NCBI RefSeq assembly: GCF_051859565.1
Contig: NZ_JBHYFK010000006.1
Span: forward strand, 1-64,000
Direction: 5' to 3'
Length of the DNA stretch: 64,000 nt
From: Glycocaulis sp051859565
Lineage (GTDB): Bacteria > Pseudomonadota > Alphaproteobacteria > Caulobacterales > Maricaulaceae
The notes below the pieces were generated by a model. That model saw only the letters and a program-made list of their open reading frames with translations. It had not been told where the DNA came from and did not search any database. This document shows, piece by piece, positions 45,301-54,146 of the stretch (position 1 is its first letter; the number at the start of each line of letters is the position of its first letter). A program made the translations under genes and the position numbers.

Positions 45301-47607
45301 CTATTCGGCTGCATCCTCGGCAGGCGCGTCCTCCACCTCGACGCTGGCTTCGCTGTCGGCAAGGCCTGAGACCATTAGTGCAAACGCCCAGTCCTGAGCC
45401 CGCTCACGCAAGCTGTCGAAGCGGCCAGAGGCGCCGCCATGGCCGGCGCCCATATTGGTGCGCAGCAGGGTCAGCCCGTTATCGGTGCGCATCTCGCGTA
45501 CACGGGCAACCCATTTGGCCGGTTCCCAGTAGGTGACGCGCGGGTCGGTAAGACCGGCCGTCGCCAGAAGGTGGGGATAGTCCTGGGCGCTTACCTGATC
45601 GTACGGGCTGTAGGATAGCATGTAGTCATAGGCAGCTTCATCGGTGATCGGATTGCCCCATTCATTCCACTCTGGCGGGGTAAGCGGCAGGGTGGGATCG
45701 GAGATGGTGTTGATGACGTCGACGAACGGCACAGCGCCGATGACACCGGAGAACAGCTCGGGCGCCTGGTTCATGGCTGCACCGACCAGCAGTCCGCCAG
45801 CCGATCCGCCGAAGGCCACGATATTGCCTTCGCTGGTATAGCCTTCGGCTGCGAGTGCCCGGCCCGCATCAACGAAATCGTTGAAGGTGTTCATCTTGCG
45901 GTCGAGCTTGCCGTCCAGATACCACTGATAGCCATTGTCGGTGCCGCCGCGAATGTGGGCGATGGCGTAGACCATGCCGCGGTCCACCAGCGACAGATTG
46001 CCGATGGAGAAGCTGGCCGGCATGGAATAGCCATAGGAGCCGTAGCCATAGAGTAGCAGCGGTGCCGAGCCATCAATCGGCGTCTCGACCCGGTGCAGGA
46101 TGGTGACCGGGACGGCAGTGCCGTCACGCGCGGTAATGTTGATGCGCCGGACGGTGTAGTCATCGGGATTATGGCCGGAGGGGATTTCCTGCTCCTTGCG
46201 CAGGGTCCGCTCGCGTGTCGCCATGTTGAAGTCCCATGTCTGGCGCGGCGTGGACGGGCTTTCATAGGTGAAGCGCATCTGGTCGGTGGCAAACTCGTAG
46301 CCACCGCTCATGCCAAGCGAGAAGGCCTCCTCCTCGAAGGCGATGGCAAACTCTTCACCGCTCTCCACATTGCGCACGATGATGCGCGGCAGGGCATTTT
46401 CACGCTCGGAGCGCACCAGCCAGTTCTCAAAGCCCATCAGCCCGTTCACATAGGTGCCGGAACGGTGGTCGATGAAGGGCTCCCAGTTCTCGCGGCGCGG
46501 ATCATCGACCGGCGCGCGCATGATCTGGAAATCCACGGCGCCGTCCTGATTGGTGCGGATGAACATGCCGTTGCCGGTTTCGGTCAGCGAGTACTCCACG
46601 CCCTCCTCACGCTCGGAGACCAGCACGGCCTCTGCTGACGGGTCATTGGCGTCATAGAGGCGGATTTCACTGGTGGTATGGTCGCCGGTATAGATGCTGA
46701 TCCAGCTATCGCCATCGGTACGGCTGACACCCAGGAAGAAGCCGTCATCGGCCTCTTCATAGACCAGTTCGCGCTCGGTGGAGTCGATGGCCTGCCGGTA
46801 GACGCGCTTGGGCCGGGCGCTGTCATCGCGCCATACCCAGTAGATGGTGCGCGAGTCATTGGCCCATTCCAGCGAGCCATAGCCCTCATCAGTCAGGGTT
46901 GCGATGTCTTCGCCGGTTTCAAGATCGCGAATGCGGATTTCGTAATATTCCGAGCCATTGGTATCGACCGCCCACGCGACATAGCGCTGGTCAGGGCTGT
47001 GCTCGAACGCGCCCAGCGAGAAGTATTCGACGCCTTCGGCTTCTGCATCGCCATCCAGGATGATCTGCTCTTCGCCGGAAATCTCGCCGTTAGCGTCGGC
47101 AGGCCGGCGGGCAAATACCGGATACTGGCCGCCTTCGCGGAAACGCGAATAGTAGAACCACTCGCCATCGCGGCTGGGCACAGAGCTGTCATCCTCGCGG
47201 ATACGGCCGCGCATTTCCTGGTAGATCGTCTCCTGAAGCTCGGAGAGCGGGCTCATCACCTCGTTGTAATAGGCGTTTTCCGCCTCCAGGAAGGTGCGGA
47301 TTTCAGGGGTCAGGACAGACGGGTCGCGCATGACCTGTTGCCAGTTCTCATCGCGCAACCAGGCGTAGTTGTCGGTGCGGGTGCGGCCCAGCTGCTCGAT
47401 GGTGACGGGGCGGGCCTCCACGCTTGGCGGGGTGAAGGCAAGCGCCCGGTCGATCAGGGCAGATTGCGGGGCATTCTCGTTCATTTCAGACTGGCTCGCG
47501 GCGCTGGTGTTTTCGGGTGTATTGGCGGGCTCGCAGGCGGTCAGGCCGACAAGGGCAAGACCGGCCACGCCAGCCAGAAGGCTTGCACGCAAACGAATGG
47601 AAGACAT
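45301..47607 (-). CDS. Prolyl oligopeptidase family serine protease, lipoprotein (PtrB-like)
   Basis: The 768-residue enzyme has a lipobox (VGLTAC, Cys25), a beta-propeller part and a C-terminal alpha/beta-hydrolase domain. The catalytic triad is Ser602 (FGGSAGG), Asp688 (GLTDPRV) and His723 (GAGHGG), which fits the S9A oligopeptidase B branch. It would cleave short peptides in the periplasm or at the outer membrane. The ATG at 47607 was chosen because it gives the lipoprotein signal; the longer frame upstream does not. A terminator follows, and MsrB is upstream on the same strand. Confidence 0.93.
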   Translation of the reverse strand: MSSIRLRASLLAGVAGLALVGLTACEPANTPENTSAASQSEMNENAPQSALIDRALAFTPPSVEARPVTIEQLGRTRTDNYAWLRDENWQQVMRDPSVLTPEIRTFLEAENAYYNEVMSPLSELQETIYQEMRGRIREDDSSVPSRDGEWFYYSRFREGGQYPVFARRPADANGEISGEEQIILDGDAEAEGVEYFSLGAFEHSPDQRYVAWAVDTNGSEYYEIRIRDLETGEDIATLTDEGYGSLEWANDSRTIYWVWRDDSARPKRVYRQAIDSTERELVYEEADDGFFLGVSRTDGDSWISIYTGDHTTSEIRLYDANDPSAEAVLVSEREEGVEYSLTETGNGMFIRTNQDGAVDFQIMRAPVDDPRRENWEPFIDHRSGTYVNGLMGFENWLVRSERENALPRIIVRNVESGEEFAIAFEEEAFSLGMSGGYEFATDQMRFTYESPSTPRQTWDFNMATRERTLRKEQEIPSGHNPDDYTVRRINITARDGTAVPVTILHRVETPIDGSAPLLLYGYGSYGYSMPASFSIGNLSLVDRGMVYAIAHIRGGTDNGYQWYLDGKLDRKMNTFNDFVDAGRALAAEGYTSEGNIVAFGGSAGGLLVGAAMNQAPELFSGVIGAVPFVDVINTISDPTLPLTPPEWNEWGNPITDEAAYDYMLSYSPYDQVSAQDYPHLLATAGLTDPRVTYWEPAKWVARVREMRTDNGLTLLRTNMGAGHGGASGRFDSLRERAQDWAFALMVSGLADSEASVEVEDAPAEDAAE

Positions 47608-47662
47608 GGAAATCAGGCTCCGGGAATAAAAGACCAGACCGCAACGCGGCATGGCCTGCACT

Positions 47663-48070
47663 CTAGCCCTCATTCGCGTCGGGACGGAAGTCCAGCACTT
47701 CCCCATTTGCACACCAGCGCTGGCCGGTCGGCGGCGGTCCGTCATTGAAGACGTGTCCGCCATGGGCGCCGCAATTGGCGCAGTGGAACTCGGTGCGCGG
47801 CATCAACAGCTTGAAATCAGATTTTGTGCCGATGGCGTCCGGGCTTACGGGCTCGAAAAAGCTGGGCCAGCCAGAGCGGGACTCGTATTTTGCAGAGGAG
47901 GAAAACAGGGCCTCGCCGCATACGACACAATGATAGGTTCCGGCACGCTTTTCCGCGTTCAGAAGCGAGCAGCCGGGCGGCTCGGTGCCCTCATGGAAGG
48001 CGATCCGGTCCTGTTCGGGGGTGAGTCTGGCCCGCAGGGCGCGGACTTGGTCGGCTGGCAGGCGCGGCAT
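47663..48070 (-). CDS. msrB: Peptide-methionine (R)-S-oxide reductase MsrB
   Basis: The 135-residue enzyme reduces the R form of methionine sulfoxide. The zinc site is formed by Cys48, Cys51, Cys97 and Cys100 (CVVC and CANC), and the catalytic cysteine is Cys120 in GQRWCANGEVLDF. SRSGWPSFFEP and GAHGGHVFNDGPPPTG are family motifs. No signal peptide is seen, so it acts in the cytoplasm. It stands between the oligopeptidase and the MFS gene, all on the minus strand. Confidence 0.95.
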   Translation of the reverse strand: MPRLPADQVRALRARLTPEQDRIAFHEGTEPPGCSLLNAEKRAGTYHCVVCGEALFSSSAKYESRSGWPSFFEPVSPDAIGTKSDFKLLMPRTEFHCANCGAHGGHVFNDGPPPTGQRWCANGEVLDFRPDANEG

Positions 48071-48097
48071 GGGGCAAGCTCCCGTCTTGTGCGCCGC

Positions 48098-49366
48098 CTA
48101 TGACGGATCGGCGCGTTTGACAGACAAGATGGGCGTTGTCAGCACAATGACAATGAGAACGGCCAGAATGCCGGCAGCCGGGATCAGCGCCGCATCACGC
48201 GGCCCCATCCACTCAACGACATAGCCCATGATGACGGCGCCGGCCGGCATGCCGCCAAAAAGGCCCAGCTGGTAGACGCTCATCACCCGCGCGATCTGGC
48301 GCTTGGGCGCGTTTTCCTGCACCAGCGCACGCGATAGCGACATCGCCACGCCGCCCGCCAGACCCCAGACGAAGATGGTCAGGAAGAGGGCGGGCAGGGG
48401 CAAAGGCAGGGCAATGCATCCAAGCGCGAGTGCGGCGGCTGTCTGCACCACCATCAGTGTTCTGCCCGGACGCTCGATCAGCGGCATGCGCGCCAGGATG
48501 ATGTTGGAAAACAGCGCGCCGACCCAGAACGTGACCATCAGCCCGGCCAGCACGTCATAGCCGGCCAGATAGATGTCGCGCACCAGTACGGGGATGATGA
48601 CAAAGAAGCCGCCCCCGACCACCAGCGCGCCCACCGCGATCATGATGAGCGTCATCGGCCAGATGACGGGTGAGCTGATGACCGTGCGCAGTCCGGTTAC
48701 AAGGGCGGTCAGCACGGGCTCGGTGTGTTCGCGCGGACGTGGCAGGCGCGGCATCGACATGGCCATTGCGCCGCCTGCCACCAGTATTAGGGCCTGTACG
48801 GCAAACAGCGGCGCCGGGCCGACATAGCTGGCCAGAAAGCCTGCGCCCATGCCGGTGATCTGGGCACCGAACTGCACGAGGGACGCGAAAACGATGGCCC
48901 GCTGCAGGCTGAGCGGGTTGCCCAGGCGCTGGGTGACGCGTGTCACGCCATTGATCGCGGAATCGCGCGCGGGCATCACAAACGCGCCGGCCGATCCGAC
49001 CACGAGCGCATAGACTACCAGCGCCTCATAGCTGAGCAGGCCGGCAAACATCAGGGCGGCCATGATGCCCGCCGAGACGCCTGCCACACCGTGAAAGACC
49101 AGAAGCAGGGTGCGCCGGTCTGCGCGCTCGGCGAGCACGCCGGTCAGCGGCAGGAGGAACAGCATGGGCGCCGTAAGGGCGGCCTGGGCGATGCCAAGGC
49201 GCGCGGGGCTTTCGGCGAGGGTGAAATTGATAACGCCCGGAAACAGGGTGGTCTGCAGGCCGAAGCTGGCAAACCAGGCCGCTACCACGGCCATATAGGC
49301 CCAGAACGGATCAGGTCTGAAGCGCCGCCGGTAGGGCTGCCGGGATACGGTCGGTCTGTCATTCAT
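48098..49366 (-). CDS. MFS transporter
   Basis: This 422-residue membrane protein shows about twelve hydrophobic segments and the loop GVLAERADRRTLLLVF (between helices 2 and 3), the MFS signature of the enterobactin-exporter (EntS) or MFS_3 type. The middle loop is short. Substrate unknown; it may export a small molecule. The longer frame upstream of the ATG at 49366 covers the divergent promoter of the DUF2336 gene, so this ATG is preferred. Confidence 0.87.
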   Translation of the reverse strand: MNDRPTVSRQPYRRRFRPDPFWAYMAVVAAWFASFGLQTTLFPGVINFTLAESPARLGIAQAALTAPMLFLLPLTGVLAERADRRTLLLVFHGVAGVSAGIMAALMFAGLLSYEALVVYALVVGSAGAFVMPARDSAINGVTRVTQRLGNPLSLQRAIVFASLVQFGAQITGMGAGFLASYVGPAPLFAVQALILVAGGAMAMSMPRLPRPREHTEPVLTALVTGLRTVISSPVIWPMTLIMIAVGALVVGGGFFVIIPVLVRDIYLAGYDVLAGLMVTFWVGALFSNIILARMPLIERPGRTLMVVQTAAALALGCIALPLPLPALFLTIFVWGLAGGVAMSLSRALVQENAPKRQIARVMSVYQLGLFGGMPAGAVIMGYVVEWMGPRDAALIPAAGILAVLIVIVLTTPILSVKRADPS

Positions 49367-49505
49367 GGCGAATCTGCACAGATCCTTGCAGCGGGCCGGA
49401 GAAGACCAGTTACGCCGATTGAACAGGCTTTGCCACGTTTCCTTAACGCGCTGAAGGCAAGCTTTGCAGCGACAAGCCTTTCGCGCGTCAGGGAGCCGAG
49501 CCGCA

Positions 49506-50579
49506 ATGGACCGAGCCGATCCAGCAATTGCGCCCAGCGTGACGGCCCGTTCGCGGCTGACGCGGCGGCTGGCCGACATTGTCTGCCTGCCCTCCAGCCA
49601 GGTCAGCCCGCAGGAGCGCTGGGTGGTTGCTGACGTGCTGGACGAGATCATGCGCCATGCTGCACCGGAATTGCGCATGCGCATTGCCCGGCGGCTGGCA
49701 GAGCAGGCAGAGGCCCCGCCGGGCCTCCTGCGCCGTCTGGCGCTGGACACCTATGAGGTGGCCGAGCCGATCCTGCAATCAGCGCGCGCCCTGACCGATT
49801 TCGATCTGATGGAGATTGCGGCCAAGGGCGAAACCCGCCACCGCATGGCCATCGCCCGGCGCGAGCATGTGAGCGAAGTGGTCTCGGCGGCGCTGGTGGC
49901 CTCGGGGAGCACGGCAGAAATACTGGTATTGCTGGCCAATCCCGGCGCGAAGCTTGCCAGCCAGACGGTGGACCGCCTGTTGCAGATGGCCGCTGACGAG
50001 CTGGCCCTGACCCACGGCCTCATCAAGCGCGCTGAGATGCGCCCGGCACAGGCCATGGCCCTGTTCTGGGAATGCGGGCATGGCGAGCGGCGGGCCCTGC
50101 TGGAACGCTTCGCCGTGGGCCGCGCGATCCTGCAGGATGCCGCCGAAGATGTGTTCCCACTGGCGGCCAGCGAAACGCCGCGCGACGAGCTGATTGGCCG
50201 CGCCTTGAGCTATATCGAGCGCCGCCAGCGCAATCGTGCCGCTGCGGAAAACTCGCCCTTCGGATCGCTGGAAGGGGCCATTGAAGAAGCGGCCCGGACG
50301 GGTCTTTCTCCGGAACTGATCGACGAAATGGCGCGGCTGGCGAACATCCAGCGCTCGCTGCTGGAGCGGATGCTGGCGGATTTCGGCGGTGAGCCGCTGG
50401 CGGTCCTGACCAAGGCGACCGGCCTGTCACGCGGGCATCTGATGTCGCTATTGCAAACGGCAGGGCGCGGTGATCCCGCGCCCGAACAGGCGCGCTATGT
50501 GTTCGACACGCTCTCGGTCGACAAGGCGCAGACCGTGCTGCGCTACTGGAACTGGTCGCTGACGCGCCCGGTGGCCTAG
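49506..50579 (+). CDS. DUF2336 domain protein (first)
   Basis: This 357-residue protein is of the alphaproteobacterial DUF2336 family: RRLADIVCLPSSQVSPQERW and MRIARRLAEQAEAPPGLLRRLALDTYEVAEPIL near residue 60, then repeated helices. The helix pairs resemble HEAT-type repeats, so a scaffold or regulator role is likely, perhaps in stress or cell-cycle signalling. The function is unknown. A second DUF2336 protein, at 63006, is similar in layout but clearly different in sequence. It is divergent from the MFS gene. Confidence 0.83.
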   Translation: MDRADPAIAPSVTARSRLTRRLADIVCLPSSQVSPQERWVVADVLDEIMRHAAPELRMRIARRLAEQAEAPPGLLRRLALDTYEVAEPILQSARALTDFDLMEIAAKGETRHRMAIARREHVSEVVSAALVASGSTAEILVLLANPGAKLASQTVDRLLQMAADELALTHGLIKRAEMRPAQAMALFWECGHGERRALLERFAVGRAILQDAAEDVFPLAASETPRDELIGRALSYIERRQRNRAAAENSPFGSLEGAIEEAARTGLSPELIDEMARLANIQRSLLERMLADFGGEPLAVLTKATGLSRGHLMSLLQTAGRGDPAPEQARYVFDTLSVDKAQTVLRYWNWSLTRPVA

Positions 50580-50611
50580 GCCAGCCTCCCTTATCCCCGC
50601 TCATGTCCCCC

Positions 50612-50640
50612 GGTCCGCATCGCCTGTGGCGAAGCGGGCC
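50612..50640. other. Inverted repeat downstream of the DUF2336 gene
   Basis: Arms GGTCCGC (50612-50618) and GCGGGCC (50634-50640), with inner arms TCGCC and GGCGA around TGT, form a long hairpin of twelve pairs with one A-A mismatch. There is no T run. It may be a transcription end or a repeat. Confidence 0.4.
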
Positions 50641-50823
50641 CCTCTGCGTAAAAGCTCATTCATCAGTGATTTCAAGGTTCTGCCGGGGCGTTCCCCCCGG
50701 TTCATCCCCGAGCGGTTTCGTGAGGGGGATTGGGTTTTTGCGTTTCAGATAGGAATATTATCCTCATTTTCGGCTTATGGGCCTATTATGCCCGGCATGG
50801 CGTTGAAGCAGGGAGTTGAGGAC

Positions 50824-51243
50824 ATGGAAAACATGCATGCGCGCGGCGGTCAGGGCCGGGGACCGCAAGACCGGGTCAGGCTAGACCGGGCGCGGGCCCA
50901 GCTGGCCCGCCAGGCCGCCGCGTTCAGCCTGGGTGTGCCAGTGGAGGCGGTACAGGCTACGGGCCGCGGCACGGCGGAGGCTGCGCAGGCGCGTCAGGTT
51001 GCGATGTATCTGGCGCATGTCGCGTTCGAGATGTCGCTGGCGCGCGTCGCGCTCGCCTTTGGCCGGGATCGCAGCACGGTCGCCCATGCCTGCCACAAGA
51101 TCGAGGACATGCGCGATGATGCCGGGTTTGATGCACGGCTGGATGATCTTGAAACCTCGCTGCGGGCCATGCCATCGCCCGCTCTTCCGGCAGCAGCTCC
51201 GCTGAACGCAGACGGGCGCCACCGCGCGGAGCTGTGCTGGTGA
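50824..51243 (+). CDS. Stand-alone DnaA domain IV-like DNA-binding protein
   Basis: The 139-residue protein consists nearly only of a DnaA C-terminal (domain IV) helix-turn-helix. Residues 56-93 read ARQVAMYLAHVAFEMSLARV and AFGRDRSTVAHACHKI, matching the DnaA-box-binding signature (GGRDHTTV-x-x-A-x-x-KI) with Arg81, Asp82 and Thr85 in place. It lacks the AAA+ domain, so it cannot start replication by itself but could bind DnaA-box-like sites. The ATG at 50824 has GGGAG nine bases before it. Its stop overlaps the DUF6456 gene (GTGA), so the two are coupled. Confidence 0.8.
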   Translation: MENMHARGGQGRGPQDRVRLDRARAQLARQAAAFSLGVPVEAVQATGRGTAEAAQARQVAMYLAHVAFEMSLARVALAFGRDRSTVAHACHKIEDMRDDAGFDARLDDLETSLRAMPSPALPAAAPLNADGRHRAELCW

Positions 51244-52016
51244 GCGCGCCCTCCTGGCTGATCCGGCTGGCGCGCCCTGGAAGACGCATCGCGGCTTTGC
51301 CCGGCGGGCGCGGCTATGGCGTGTTTGCCGGTGCTGACCGCCGCCGCCGGCCACTGGCGGTACTCAGTGCGCGCGAGCTGTCTGCGGGCGTCAGCGACGG
51401 CACGCTGGAGGCCGGCGAGGGCGGAACGTGCTGGACCGTGACGGAGGCAGGGCTTGCAAGGCTGAAGCGCGAAGAGGTGCCGGGCAGCAACGATGAGGGC
51501 CGGTTTGCGGCCCAGCACCGCAGGCTCGAACCGCGCGCTGTCATGCAGGCCGATGGCCGCGTGGTAGCGGCGCTGGCCAATGGCGATGCGTCGCCCGTTG
51601 CACGCTACGCCGTTGCGCGTCCGGGGCGTGCAGCCTTGCTGGAGCGCGTCCATGTGACAGCGGCAGACCGGCTGCGGGCTGACTATGATGCCTCGACGCT
51701 GCGCTCGCGCGTGACGTCCGACTGGTCAGGTGTGCCGCGATCCGGTCCGCGCGGCGGTCATGACCCCGCTGGCGCGCCTGCGCGGGCGCTGGATGCCCGC
51801 GAACGGGTGATGGCGGCGCTGGCAGCGGCAGGGCCGGGGCTGGACAGGCTGCTCATCAATATCGTCATCCGGGAGACGGGTATGGAGCGGGCGGTGCGTG
51901 ATCTTGACTGGCCGGACAAGGCGGGTGGCACGGCCTTGCATCTCGCGCTGGATCGTCTGGCCATCCATTACGGGCTGAAGCGGGCCGCGAGGGCCGCTGA
52001 TCCGTTTGCGGGCTAG
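51240..52016 (+). CDS. DUF6456 domain protein
   Basis: The 258-residue protein ends with a DUF6456 domain (about 175-255; RLLINIVIRETGMERAVRDL and ALHLALDRLAIHYGL), a probable helical DNA-binding fold seen in many alphaproteobacteria, often beside a DnaA domain IV-like gene. The N-terminal part has a winged-helix-like segment (ELSAGVSDGTLEAGEGG, then TEAGLARLKREEV). The GTG start overlaps the upstream stop (GTGA). With its partner it may form a regulator. Its stop interlocks with sufE in CTAG. Confidence 0.75.
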   Translation: MSAPSWLIRLARPGRRIAALPGGRGYGVFAGADRRRRPLAVLSARELSAGVSDGTLEAGEGGTCWTVTEAGLARLKREEVPGSNDEGRFAAQHRRLEPRAVMQADGRVVAALANGDASPVARYAVARPGRAALLERVHVTAADRLRADYDASTLRSRVTSDWSGVPRSGPRGGHDPAGAPARALDARERVMAALAAAGPGLDRLLINIVIRETGMERAVRDLDWPDKAGGTALHLALDRLAIHYGLKRAARAADPFAG

Positions 52017-52429
52017 GCCTCTCGGGCCCAGGAGCGGATGCGCGCCACCATGGAGGCAAGGCCGTTGGAGCGTTGCGGGGAAAGATGCTCTCCCAGTCCG
52101 ATGCGGACCAGCACTTCGCGCGCATCAATAGCGGCTACTTCGGCCGGCGGACGCCCGGCGTAAAGGCGGATCAGAAGCGCTACCAGACCCTTGACGATAT
52201 GGGCGTCGGAATCCCCGCGAATGACGAGCCGCCCTTCGCCATCCTTGCCGAGAACCAGCCAGACCTGGCTGACGCAGCCCTGCACCCTGTTGGCATCGCT
52301 GTGTTCTTGCGCGCTTAAAGGCTCAAGCGCCCGGCCCATCTCGATCAGATAGCGGTAGCGTTCTTCCCAGTCGCCCAGGAAGTCGAACTCGTCCACGAGG
52401 GATTCAATGACGGTGTCGCCGGTCTGCAT
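52013..52429 (-). CDS. sufE: SufE family cysteine desulfuration protein
   Basis: This 138-residue protein has the SufE layout: FLGDWEERYRYLIEMGRAL near residue 17, the catalytic cysteine Cys52 in NRVQGCVSQVWLV, and the terminal LSPQRSNGLASMVARI. It accepts sulfane sulfur from SufS and passes it to SufB for iron-sulfur cluster assembly. It is coded without other suf genes here, as is common in this class. DUF5330 lies 47 bases away on the same strand. Confidence 0.95.
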   Translation of the reverse strand: MQTGDTVIESLVDEFDFLGDWEERYRYLIEMGRALEPLSAQEHSDANRVQGCVSQVWLVLGKDGEGRLVIRGDSDAHIVKGLVALLIRLYAGRPPAEVAAIDAREVLVRIGLGEHLSPQRSNGLASMVARIRSWAREA

Positions 52430-52476
52430 GCGCCTGACCTAGGCGCACCGGCAGTCAAGGGCAAGACGCGCGTGTG

Positions 52477-52821
52477 CTACCGCGTCTGCGCGGCGGGTTT
52501 TGCAGAGCTGGTCTCGCGCGCCGATTCAATCATCGCATCGGCCTGTGACAGGGCCACCGAGCCGACATAGCCGCCGAAACCCGTGACATGGTCCCAGATC
52601 TCGCACAGCTCGCCATACTCGGCGCAAATGCCCGTTTCGTGCGCACGGGTCTGTGCTGGCTGGGCCGTTTCGCTGTGCAGGGATTGGGCCGCACGCGCAG
52701 CCGGTTCGGCCAGCATGCGTTCCATATCGCTGGCAAACAGGCCGCCAGCCGCGGTGAAGCCTGGCGGCACGAATGCCGCCACGACCGCAATCCAGAATAC
52801 AGCGCGCAATATGAACATCAT
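52477..52821 (-). CDS. DUF5330 family protein
   Basis: The 114-residue protein has an N-terminal membrane segment (FILRAVFWIAVVAAFVPPGF) and a pair of cysteines in ICAEYGELCEIW, near residues 67-77, as in DUF5330 proteins of alphaproteobacteria. It is probably an inner-membrane or periplasmic protein of unknown function. Neighbour genes (SufE, a hypothetical and a DivJ-like kinase) are typical of this group. Confidence 0.7.
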   Translation of the reverse strand: MMFILRAVFWIAVVAAFVPPGFTAAGGLFASDMERMLAEPAARAAQSLHSETAQPAQTRAHETGICAEYGELCEIWDHVTGFGGYVGSVALSQADAMIESARETSSAKPAAQTR

Positions 52822-52975
52822 CGGCTTTTGCCTCAGACCTGCTTCGACGGGTACTTACTGTCCCTTACGATGAAGGCTAGGCGAGCGTTCCGGCCATTTC
52901 CAACAAAAGCAGTGGTCGCGGTAAATGCCCTGTTAACGCCAGTTAGTAATGGTTTTCAGAGCATTAACGCTGCCG

Positions 52976-53974
52976 CTACTCGGCCACAGGCGCGCGCGTT
53001 GTCGTCAGGCAGACAGCCACTTCCTGAAGCGCGTGTTCGGCGATGCAAAAAGCGTCTTCATACTTGAAGTGACCGGCGGCGACGCACTGGGCGAGGTTCA
53101 ATCGCGCCGAGACGATGCAGCGGCCCACGGCCGGATCGGCCAGCAGCGCATCCATGGCGCGCATGTCGCCGGCCTCGATGGACTGAAGCGCAGCTACCGC
53201 AAGGATGCGGCCCACGCGGCGCTCATCGGGCTGAAGCTGGGTCTCGCCCACTGTCAGCGCCAGACCGGGTGTCGGGGCTTCCGGGCGGGGCGCGCTGGCC
53301 GACGCGCCAAAGAGGTCAGAGGCGGCGCCGAGACGGCGGCCATTACCGTTTTCCGCCATGCGGAACGGCGTCTGCAGCCGTATAGACCCGCTTTCAATCT
53401 GTTCCAGCCGGGTGCGGCGGTCATGCGCGCGCGTGCGCGCCCAGGTCTGGCTCTGCAGATCGTAGGCCGCCTCGCGGTAGCGGTCGGCCACGATGTTCAT
53501 CGTGCGTGTATCGGTGGTCAGCGCGCCGACCACATTGTCAGAGGCGGTGTCAGCGCCCATGAAGCCGGTGACAAAAACCGGATCGTTCATAAGGCTGGCG
53601 GCCGTTATGCCGGAACCGTAATAGTCGGCAATGGCGCGTACCGAGTCGATAAATTCAGGATGCTGCGCCGCGACGAGGGCGGCATAGGCGATCTGGGCGT
53701 CCACCAGCCGGTCATCGGTGTAATAGGCGGCCAGCGAGTCCATCGTCTCGTCGAGCGCCATGACAGAGGTCAGTTCGCGGGCGCCCGCCTCGCTGACATC
53801 GGAATGGTAGGCGGCATAGGTGTCGGCATGAAGGCGCAGGGCCGAGGCCTGAGGCGCGGACTCCAGCACCAGAACCGGATCCGCACTTGCATTTTCTTCT
53901 GTGTTTTCAGCGGCTTCCTGAACGCCGGAATGCAGCAGGGACACAGACAGGATGGCCAGCAGAGGTGTGATCAT
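52976..53974 (-). CDS. Secreted or periplasmic hypothetical protein
   Basis: The 332-residue protein begins MITPLLAILSVSLLHSG, a short signal-like segment, and then an acidic stretch (QEAAENTEENASADP). The middle part (RELTSVMALDETMDSLAAYY and VDAQIAYAALVAAQHPEFID) is helical. The last 90 residues hold four cysteines (CIVSARLNLAQC, and FCIAEHALQEVAVC), which suggests disulfides. I do not recognise the family. The ATG at 53974 was chosen over a TTG at 54037. It is divergent from the kinase gene. Confidence 0.6.
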   Translation of the reverse strand: MITPLLAILSVSLLHSGVQEAAENTEENASADPVLVLESAPQASALRLHADTYAAYHSDVSEAGARELTSVMALDETMDSLAAYYTDDRLVDAQIAYAALVAAQHPEFIDSVRAIADYYGSGITAASLMNDPVFVTGFMGADTASDNVVGALTTDTRTMNIVADRYREAAYDLQSQTWARTRAHDRRTRLEQIESGSIRLQTPFRMAENGNGRRLGAASDLFGASASAPRPEAPTPGLALTVGETQLQPDERRVGRILAVAALQSIEAGDMRAMDALLADPAVGRCIVSARLNLAQCVAAGHFKYEDAFCIAEHALQEVAVCLTTTRAPVAE

Positions 53975-54146
53975 GGCCGGTAGCGCTCCAGACAGCTTGA
54001 GTGGAGCTACTTTGCCGTGAAATTTGCCGTTGTCCAAGGGCGCACGCAGCGATCACAAGTCTTAAGCGCGATTCAATAATTGTTAACGCCGCAGGCAGAG
54101 CTTGCGGTCATCAACGATGTTAGTGAGTCGGAATCTCAAGGGCCGC

